DNA of 14,462 nucleotides, from the NCBI GenBank assembly GCA_943704415.1, contig CALSCO010002300.1, positions 1-14,462 on the forward strand, given 5' to 3'. This document shows positions 8,081 to 14,462 of this stretch, piece by piece. A program made the position numbers and the translations under genes. Each line of letters begins with the position of its first letter. Within the stretch, counting starts at the first letter, position 1. The notes below the pieces were generated by a model. It was given only the letters and a program-made list of their open reading frames with translations. It did no database searches and was not told the DNA's origin. The stretch comes from Parvularia atlantis. Lineage: Eukaryota; Opisthokonta; Rotosphaerida.

Positions 8081-10216
8081 TCAAGTCTCACTGCCGCGCT
8101 CGGCCACGACGACGACGTTGCGCGGCGAGACCGAGCCGTCAAAGAGCGGGAGCAGTTTGGCCTGGGCGCTTGTCACCCCAACGCGCGTCCGTGTCAAGAG
8201 AACGCACCGCAAAGCCGCGCTCGCGCAGAAACAGCAGCCGGTCCTGCAGCACGAGGCCCTCGGCGATGGTGAGCTCGCACCGCAGCCGCCAGAACACGGC
8301 GATCTGCGTCGCGCACGCGCTCAGACGAGACCATCCATCGGCGCACGGAGCGGCACACCTGCGACCTGAGCGGCAGCAGACGCTCGTGCACCGCGTGCAG
8401 CGCGTCGTCCGAGACCGCGCCCGCCACGCCCAGCTTGACGAGCGCGGCTGGCACGTGGCGTCAGCGACAGGGCGATGGAGCGATCGCAGCGACGCACCGC
8501 GCCCGTACGACACAAAGCTGCCGTACGCCTCGGCAGGCAGCGTGCCAATCGTCGGCGTCCACGGCGCTTCGCCAAGTCGGTCTGGCGTGCGCGCGCTGCG
8601 TGTCAGCCGACCCGTCTGGCAGCTACGAATGCACCGTCGTCGAGTGGCGTTGCGCCGGCCTCGTCCAATGCCACCTGAAACGCAGCGCGGTAAAAGTGCC
8701 GCGTGAAAAGCGTCTCGAGCTCCTCGTCCGTCTCAGGCCAGCGATCGAGCGCCTGGTTGGCCAGGTTGCGTAGCTTGCGGCCCAGTAGCACGCCCGTGCG
8801 CGCCACCGCGTCGCTCAGCGGGAAGCCCGGCTGGTCCGGCACGTGCACGAGATGGCTCCAGTGATGGTTCGGGTTGACGACGGGGCCTGCCGCGCGTGCT
8901 GCCGTCAGCCGCGCCGCCTCCTCAGGCTGGGCACGAGCCACGAACGCGGGTTCATGGTGAAGTCGCTTAGTTCTTCAAGCGACGGAAACGGCTGCCCTTT
9001 CTCGGTCACCCACTGCGCGTCGCCCGCCCGCACATCAGCCCGAACACCACGCCCAACACCACACCGCGCCTGGTAGCAGCAGCCGACGTTGACCACGGCG
9101 GTGGCGTTGCTGTGCACGCAGCAGCTTAGACGCCGCCCGGCAGGCGTGAACAGAGCGCACCCGCTCGCAAACGCGCGCAGCGTCGAGCAGGCCAGGTCGC
9201 CGCACGTGTGCAGCCCGCACAGCAGCCAGCGCCGCGAGTCTGTGGCACGACGCGCGTGAGCCACACGGCCGGCAAGTGCACGCCAGACAGCCCACCGTGC
9301 TCGTCCAGCATCGACGCGAGCGTGCCCTCGACCGCGTCGCCCCAGTTGCTCGCCTGGATGTCGGCCGTGACGTGGCGGATCTTGCCGTGCCTGAGCGTCT
9401 CGCCCTGGCGTCCTGTGTCCCCCGCGTCACTCTCTGCCTGTCCACACGTGCATCGGCCGCGTACTTGCGCGCTTGGTCATGCGCTGCCGGATGGTCTCCT
9501 GCCGCCGGAGCGCGCCCGCGGTCTGCGACGTGTCGTTGTCGACCGCGATCACATTCAGCCCGTACTGGAACGCGAGCAGGTGCGAGAGGTAGCCCTGGCC
9601 CACGTGCAACAGCTTGGTTCATGCGTGGTACGCGGTCAACAAGTCGCCGTGGCGCACCTGGCCCGCGCCGAGGTCGACCACGGTCGCGATGTGGATGCGG
9701 CGCGAGATGCTCGCGATCAGGGCGGCCATGACCACGACCTCGTGCTGCTTCTTCTCGCGCATGCCCTGCACAAAGATCGGGTCGAGCGGCGGCAGCACGG
9801 GCGGCTCGGGCAGGCCAAACAGCTCGGCGAGGCCCGCGGGCGTCACGGCGCGCGGCAGCGTCACGCGGGCCGCGCCCGCGGGCAGCGCGCGCAACTCGGG
9901 CGGCCATTCGGGCTGCGCGCACACGAAGCACAGTGTAGTCAGCGCACAGAGCGGGGCGCGCGTCGCAGCACGGGGCGCGCACGTCGAAGCGTCCGGGCGG
10001 CAGGCGCAGCAGCCGTCGCACGCGGGGCCCATCGCGGTCGCGCTCCCACTCGTCGCGCCACGCCTGCGGTACGTGCTGCCAGTGGCTGGGCGTGCGCGCC
10101 CCGTCCGTTTCGCCACCGTGCCGCCGCCGCACCCGCGCCCGCCCGAAGAAGTCGACGATCTCGGCGTTGGCGAGCGCCCGATGCTCGTCGAGCAGAGCCA
10201 CGAGCGCCCTCTCCAT
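8081..10216 (-). CDS. METTL25-family methyltransferase-like protein, 12 exons, 507 aa
   Basis: Exons 5' to 3' (high-low): 10216-9983, 9912-9658, 9594-9465, 9412-9296, 9239-9161, 9109-9070, 9012-8946, 8886-8635, 8581-8498, 8447-8359, 8303-8208, 8161-8081; the sum is in frame. Features: N-terminal HRALANAEIVDFF; SAM-binding motif I VVDLGAGQGYLSHLLAF about 156-172, split by an intron after GAGQ; VIAVDND (motif II acid) about 178-184; family signatures LLCGLHTCGDL (about 251-261) and NVGCCY (about 279-284); then GFPLSDAV, and a C-terminus RLLFLRERGFAAKLLPLFD ending SPRNVVVVAERGSET. This order matches METTL25/RRNAD1-type proteins, SAM-dependent enzymes whose substrate I cannot state with confidence. 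Intron 9013-9069 needs a GC donor. The donor at 8945 (GTTCGT) was chosen by phase; GTGCCC at 8934 breaks frame. The gene shares an 18-bp divergent spacer with the carboxypeptidase. Confidence 0.82.
9013..9069 (-). other. Inferred GC-AG intron in the METTL25-like gene
   Basis: Fifty-seven nt, donor CAG|GCGCGG, acceptor GCGCAG, branch-like CTGAT. It joins NVGCCYQ to WVTEKGQPFPSLEE in frame and has the typical intron length here. The region has no stop, so retention as coding sequence or the weaker GTTGGG donor cannot be excluded. Confidence 0.55.
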
Positions 10217-10234
10217 GACAACGAATCTGTCACC
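10217..10234. promoter_or_regulatory. 18-bp spacer between two divergent start codons
   Basis: The METTL25-like ATG (minus, 10216) and the carboxypeptidase ATG (plus, 10235) are 18 bp apart. Neither gene has a good alternative in-frame ATG nearby: the METTL25-like N-terminus is conserved close to its first Met, and the peptidase needs its ATG for the signal peptide. Promoter elements and 5' UTRs must therefore lie inside the opposite gene's coding sequence, or both transcripts are nearly leaderless. Confidence 0.7.
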
Positions 10235-10258
10235 ATGCACGTGATCGGCATAGTCGCG

Positions 10259-10314
<56 letters not shown>

Positions 10315-12089
10315 CTACGCCGGCTTTAGCATCGCACTGGTGCGTGCGCCGCGCGCGCGTCTCGATGCGCTGCGCCTGGACGTGCTCGGCGCGGCGCGCG
10401 GCGGGGATGACTGGTGCGCCGGCATTGCGCGATCGACCGGAGGGGTGCAAACGCGTCGTCGCAGGTGGCGCGTGCTGCTCGCGCCCGAGGACACGGCGGT
10501 GCTGGCGCGCAGTGGTATCGAACACCGCGTCGTCAACGGCGACGTGCAAGCGAGCATCGAGCGCGAGCGCGTGCTGCTCGACAAGATCCGCGCCGACCCG
10601 ACCGCCGACTGGTTTGACGCGTACCACACATACGAGGAGTGGAAGGCGTGGTACAACGACACGGCCGCGGCCCACCCGACGCTCGTGCGCTTCGTGCCGT
10701 CGGTCGGCGTGTCGCACGAGGGACGAGACATCTTCGCCGTGCACCTCACCGCCGGCGCCGACCGCCCGCCCGCCGGCAAGCCCAAGATCTTCATCCAGGC
10801 ACAGATCCACGCGCGGTGCGTGCGCCGTACTCAGCGGTGACGGCGATTGACCCGAGCGCCGCCCCCTCCCCGCAGCGAGTGGATCTCGGGCACGACCGCC
10901 GCCTACGTGCGTCTCGCACGCACGAAGCGGGCGCGGCTGATCTTGCGCTTTGCAGGTGTTTGACAGTCTCATCGCCGACTACGGCAGCGACCGCGATGTG
11001 ACGGAGGTGTGTGCCGGCCGCGTGCACGCGCCCCTTTGTCCGCTGACGCACGCCGGCACGCAGCTGCTGGACGAGCTCGAGTTCGTGTTTATCTGCCTGG
11101 TCTGCGCCGCTTCGTGTGCCCCGCCGCCGCTGCTCTGACGCGCGCGACGCGGTAGCTCAACGTCGACGGCTTCGTTTACACCTGGTCGGACGAGCGCCTG
11201 TGGCGCAAGAATCGCCGCGAGCCGCCGGGCAACTCGTCGTGCTACGGCATCGACCTGAACCGGTGCTCTCAGCTGCCGCGTTTGTGCCCCTGGCTGACGC
11301 CCTGCACGCCAGCAACTTCAACGACCACTGGAACGAGGGCGGCTCGAGCAGCGACCCGTGTTCGAACAACTACCACGGCATCGGCCCGGCGTCCGAGCCC
11401 GAGGTGGAGGCGAGCGCGTTGCCTAGCCACAAGGTCGCTCATATCGTCCCGCAGACTCAGGCGTCGCAGGCGTACTTCAAGCAGCAGGGCCGTGTGCTCG
11501 GCGCGATCGACTTCCACAGCAGCGGCCAGCTGATCCTGCGGTGCGCGCGGCAGCGTGGCATCGGCACACGCGCTCACGGCCGCCCAGGCCCTTCGGCTGG
11601 ACGTACGCCAACGCGCCGGACGAGACGCAGCTGCGTGCGGTTGGCGACGCGATGGCCGCCGCCATCCTGGCCGTCAACGGTGAGAAGTACACGTCGCAGA
11701 AGGTGCACGCCTGCCGGGCCGCTCTCGCGCCGGCTGAGTATGGCGCAGTCGATCGGCCTTTACCCGACGTCTGGCTCGGCGAGCGACTGGTTCTACGGCG
11801 AGGACGCCAGCGCGAGCAACGGCGGCCTGCGCTCGTACGGCTTCACGATCGAGCTGCGCCCGGGCGAGGGTGCGCGTCTCTTGGGCTTGCGCTCGGCGGC
11901 GGCCTGACAGCCGGTGGCAGGCGGCCAGCACGACATCCCGCCGGACCAGATTAAGCCGACCGGTGCGGGCGCGCGGTGTGCACCACGACATGCGCTGCCG
12001 CTGACGCGCGCAACGCAGGCGCCGAAAACTACGCCGCGGTCAAGACGTTTGCGGCGTACGCCACGGCCAACCCGCTGTCGTTCCCGTGA
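10235..12089 (+). CDS. Secreted M14 zinc metallocarboxypeptidase (A/B family), 12 exons, 426 aa
   Basis: Exons: 10235-10413, 10465-10815, 10876-10906, 10956-11006, 11064-11099, 11156-11262, 11313-11403, 11455-11540, 11588-11702, 11749-11869, 11921-11962, 12019-12089; frame is kept to the TGA. Removes C-terminal residues from peptides. N-terminal signal peptide [10 protein letters not shown] plus 16 alanines; activation propeptide about 28-115 ([20 protein letters not shown]); catalytic domain from about 115 ([10 protein letters not shown]). Zinc ligands His175 and Glu178 (IHAREWI) and His303 (DFHSSGQ); substrate-binding DLNRNF with Asn251-Arg252; Tyr in [12 protein letters not shown]; catalytic Glu384 in FTIELRPGE. 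The residue matching the S1' specificity position (255 of bovine CPA) appears to be Ser, neither the Ile of CPA nor the Asp of CPB, so specificity is open. All key residues are present, so an active secreted enzyme is expected. Donor GTCTGC at 11100 is atypical. Confidence 0.9.
10265..10312 (+). repeat. Pure (GCG)16 trinucleotide repeat inside the signal peptide
   Basis: Sixteen uninterrupted GCG codons encode a run of 16 alanines that forms the hydrophobic core of the carboxypeptidase signal peptide, right after [10 protein letters not shown] and before PYAG. A perfect codon repeat suggests recent slippage expansion rather than selection on codons. Confidence 0.95.
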
Positions 12090-12150
12090 ACACGCGCGTC
12101 TCTTTGTCTTTTTTTTTTTCCTTCATACGTAACGTGTTTTGAAGTTTGTC
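12090..12150. terminator. Convergent 3' spacer with T11 tract
   Basis: Sixty-one bp lie between the carboxypeptidase stop (12087-12089) and the nucleoporin stop (12153-12151 on minus). It is the most AT-rich intergenic DNA so far, with 11 T at 12109-12119 followed by CCTTCATACGTAACGTG. A T-rich tract of this kind plausibly supports 3' end formation of the plus-strand gene. Assignment is by position and composition only. Confidence 0.45.
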
Positions 12151-14147
12151 TCACTTTGACTGTGCGTGGGGTGCGTGAGCACGGCCCAGCGATGCGTGCC
12201 GTGCCGCGCACCTTGTTCGGCCTTTTCGGCTGCTGGCCCGTGAGCAGGTCGCCGGCCGCAGCAGAGTGCGTCGGGAAGAGCGCCTTGGGCGCGCCCATGC
12301 CAAAGTTGCTATTGTGCCCTCAGCCGCCTGCCCCACGCGCGCTCGCGCACCACCGCACCGCACCTGCTCGGCTGCGCGCCAAACGAAGTGCTCGGCGTCG
12401 CGCTGAAGGTACCAGCACCGAAACCGAGCCCCGTTGTTGCGGCGCCGGTGCCAAACGGGTTGCCTGCGCGCGGCCACGTCAGCCGGGGGCACCCGACCGC
12501 GGCACACGCACTGAAACCGGGCGTGGACGTCGGCTGCGCCTGCTGGCCCGCCTGCGGCGTCAACACCGAGACCGACTGCTGCGCCTGCTGCAGCAGGGAC
12601 GACTTGGCTGCGGGGATGCCGCGCGTGAGTTGGAGCACGCACACGCGTCCGAGCGCACACCCTGCGCGGGTGTGCTCGCGGGCTTCTTAACGCTCTCAAA
12701 CGGATTGCTGCTGTCGCCGTAGACCTGCTGCCGGAAGCGCATGTACTCGTCCTTGCGCGCAGTGACCTCGGCGTGCAGCCGCGCGACGTGGCCGGCGATC
12801 ACCATCATGCCCTCGTGCTGGTTGCGCAGCACCTCGGGGATGTCTGCGCGCAGCGAGCGAGCTCAGCGGGCAGCACCATCGCCGCACGCAGCGCACACAC
12901 CCGCGACGCTCGCGGCCGAGCCCCTCTGCAGCGTGTCGAGGTACCGGTCCATCTCCTGGCGCGCGGCGAGCGTGAGCATGCAGGCACGCACTGGTGCGCA
13001 GCGGGACGCACGTCAATCTGCCGCGCGTACTGCTGCATGCGCGTCTCCAGACTCGCGATCAACCGCCAGTAGAACCTGCGGCACGAGCGTGAGCACGAGC
13101 CGCCACAGCGTGCAGGCGCGTACTCGGACGACGACCAGTTGAAACCCGGCTGCGACGCCAGCAGCGGGCCCTGGACGCTGCGCAGGCGGTCGGCCACGCG
13201 CGAGGCCGAGTCGGCGTTGCGGGTCGTCGTCGTCACCTGGCTGCGCACGCTCAGTCGGTGCAGGTGCGTCGCGCACCACAGGCGTGGCCCGCGCACATCT
13301 TCAGCTCGCCGACGATCGCGCGGTCTCTCTCGAGCACGTCGCGCACGCTCGCGAGGCTCTGTGCACGACGTCAGCCCAGCGCTATGCAACCACCATCCTC
13401 CGCGCGCTTGCCTTGGAGATCTCCCTCACGCTTTGCTGCACGTTGTCCGTCACATTCTCGCGCTGGCGCGTGAGCTGGTACAGGTCATCGCTTGCGCCGC
13501 GCACGAGTTTGCTGCGCGCAACGACGACGACGTGAGCGCGCATCCTGCAACACCACAATGTGTTGTCCTGCGCACTCGATCTCGAGCAGGTACGCCTTGA
13601 CCTCGGGCGCGAGGCTGTTGATGTCTACATCAAGCTTGACGCCCGCAAGCGCTGCCGCCAGCTGCGCCGTCATCGCCGGCCTGCGCACGAGGGTCGGTCA
13701 GCGAGACGGACCCTCGCGGCAACAGGCGACGCACCCAGCCGGCTGCTGCTGTTGCTGCTGCTGACCGAAGCCGGTTGCCGGCGTGCCGAAGGACCCGAAC
13801 CCGGTAGTCGGTGCCGCGCCCGTTGCTGCTGCCGGCGTGCCAAAGGAGCCAAACCCGGTAGTCGGTGCCGCGCTCGTTGCTGCTGCCGGCGTGCCGAACG
13901 AGGCAAAGCCGGTTGACGGCGCCGTCGTCGTCGTCGGTGCCGGCGTGCCGAACGAGGCAAAGCCAGTTAACGGCGCGGCAGTTGTCGAAGCCGCAGGTGT
14001 GCCGAAGGAGCCAAAGCCGGTTGACGGCGCAGCAGTTGTCGTCGGCGCGGGCGTGCCAAAGTTGAGCGGCGCGGTGCCGGTGGCCGGCGCGGGTGTGCCG
14101 AACGAAGCCGCGGGCGCCCCGAACGAAGCCGAGCCGAACGTTGCCAT
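12151..14147 (-). CDS. NUP49: FG nucleoporin of the Nup49/Nup58 family, 12 exons, 466 aa
   Basis: Exons 5' to 3' (high-low): 14147-13735, 13680-13576, 13511-13412, 13358-13297, 13240-13124, 13075-13012, 12955-12901, 12843-12661, 12607-12512, 12463-12364, 12308-12212, 12159-12151; in frame. Part of the central transport channel of the nuclear pore. Residues 1-130 are FG repeats (FGTPA, GFGSFGTPA), then a run of seven Gln, then about 200 residues of predicted coiled coil (for example YLLEIDKLVRGASDDLYQLT and FYWRLIASLETRMQQYARQI), then a second FG zone (NPFGTGAATTGLGFG, TSFGAQPS, NFGMGAP). FG repeats on both sides of the coil, and the QQYARQIDEMDRYL and LHAEV...K.EYMRFRQQV segments, fit Nup58/Nup49 better than Nup54/Nup57. 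One GC-AG intron (13359-13411) is needed. The last exon has only two codons and the stop (PKRPNK|SK); read-through of that intron would add a longer, unlike tail. Confidence 0.82.
13359..13411 (-). other. Inferred GC-AG intron in the nucleoporin gene
   Basis: Fifty-three nt, donor AAG|GCAAGC, acceptor CACAG, branch-like CTGAC. It contains an in-frame TAG, so it must be removed. It joins QQSVREISK to SLASVRDVLERD within the coiled coil. The donor fits the known GC-AG consensus AG|GCAAG. Confidence 0.8.
13743..14049 (-). repeat. Tandem 54-nt FG-repeat units and a CAG/CTG glutamine tract
   Basis: Five head-to-tail units of 54 nt (13780-14049) share the plus-strand core GGCGTGCCGAA...AAAGCCGGTT and encode 18-residue repeats of the type GFxSFGTPA. 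Two neighbouring units (13780-13833, 13834-13887) are nearly identical. A CTG-rich run at 13743-13763 encodes seven Gln at the end of this domain. DNA-level similarity points to recent unit duplication. Confidence 0.85.
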
Positions 14148-14462
14148 GCTGCGAATCGCGTGATGGGATTTGAGTTCGATTTATGCCTTCACAAAAATGG
14201 TACACGGAGTGCACACTGAGTCGATGAGAAACAACAAACAACATTCAACATTCACAACAACATTCAACGGCCGCAGTGTGCGCACGTTAATACGTAGCGG
14301 CACATGACACGCCGTTTCGCCTTCCGGCGGTCTGGCCAGACGCTAGAGAGAGAGAGAGTTATTCCTCCGGCATGGCTCTTAGCCATCCGGGTTCGTCCAC
14401 ACACACAGAGAGATGAGTTACGAGAAAACAACCAACTGAAAACGAACAGAAGAGGGTGGGTG
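14148..14462. promoter_or_regulatory. Upstream region of the nucleoporin gene, non-coding, with simple repeats and inverted repeats
   Basis: No credible gene is seen in these 315 bp. They are clearly more AT-rich than the genes. Contents: ATAAAT-like sequence near 14183 (minus: CATAAATCG), CAACATTC repeats at about 14238-14268, a perfect 12-bp palindrome GTCTGGCCAGAC (14330-14341), a (GA)n run at 14345-14358, a hairpin CCGG-ATGGCT/AGCCAT-CCGG (14367-14390) and an (AC)n(AG)n run near 14399-14413. The stretch nearest 14147 is presumably the nucleoporin promoter and 5' UTR. Confidence 0.55.

Noticed and set aside
9035-10972. Long minus-strand open frame of 645 aa
   Set aside because: It crosses the METTL25-like gene and the start of the carboxypeptidase but holds true coding frame only in part of METTL25 exon 1. 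Other parts are intron or wrong-frame Arg/Ala-rich sequence.
12151-14147. Assignment of the nucleoporin as Nup54/Nup57
   Set aside because: FG repeats flank the coiled coil on both sides and the coil segments resemble Nup58/Nup49; Nup54/57 have FG repeats only at the N-terminus. The call remains a family-level judgement.
14361-14400. tRNA-like segment (stem ATGGCT/AGCCAT and GGTTCG box-B-like sequence)
   Set aside because: The T-arm does not pair, no D-arm or acceptor stem can be drawn, and the loop sizes do not fit a tRNA.
1-14462. Mobile elements, viral genes, CRISPR arrays or defence-type cassettes
   Set aside because: No transposase, integrase, polymerase or terminal-repeat signature was seen on either strand; nearly all sequence is explained by intron-rich cellular genes.

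Overview
This window looks like nuclear DNA of a GC-rich, gene-dense fungus, most likely a basidiomycete. The myosin I gene has the fungal Myo3/Myo5 layout (motor, two IQ motifs, TH1, SH3, proline-rich tail, acidic C-terminus). The other recognisable products are also eukaryotic: a METTL25-type methyltransferase, an M14 carboxypeptidase and an FG nucleoporin. Genes are cut by very many short introns (46-70 nt), and gaps between genes are only 18-206 bp. A compact yeast such as a GC-rich Malassezia or another Ustilaginomycotina would fit, but the genus is inference. All gene models were spliced by hand; five of the six keep frame from start to stop, and the sixth runs off the window edge.

Layout, left to right. 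(1) Minus strand, 1-78: an in-frame fragment of COX10 (heme O synthase) with no upstream COX10 exons, directly next to (2) a minus-strand gene start (90-380) encoding a PB1-like domain. (3) Plus strand, 587-2134: a leucine-rich-repeat protein in which each exon holds one or two 28-residue repeats. (4) Minus strand, 2200-8015: class I myosin, 31 exons, 1,374 aa. (5) Minus strand, 8081-10216: METTL25-like methyltransferase, 12 exons, 507 aa, ending 65 bp upstream of the myosin start codon. (6) Plus strand, 10235-12089: secreted M14 zinc carboxypeptidase, 12 exons, 426 aa, diverging from the METTL25 gene with only 18 bp between the two ATGs. (7) Minus strand, 12151-14147: Nup49/Nup58-type nucleoporin, 12 exons, 466 aa, convergent with the carboxypeptidase. 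(8) 14148-14462: non-coding upstream region with simple repeats and hairpins.

The genes do not form a pathway. They are unrelated housekeeping genes plus one secreted protease, packed closely. I see no mobile element, CRISPR array, rRNA, tRNA or defence-like cassette. The most notable signals are in gene architecture: an unusual 5' splice-site consensus (GTGCG in 45 of 70 inferred introns, no GTAAGT), five inferred GC-AG introns, coding micro-exons of 6 and 9 nt, an 18-bp divergent promoter, a pure (GCG)16 tract forming the core of a signal peptide, an 18-base G run in myosin intron 1, and the COX10/PB1 junction, which may be a rearrangement or an assembly chimera.
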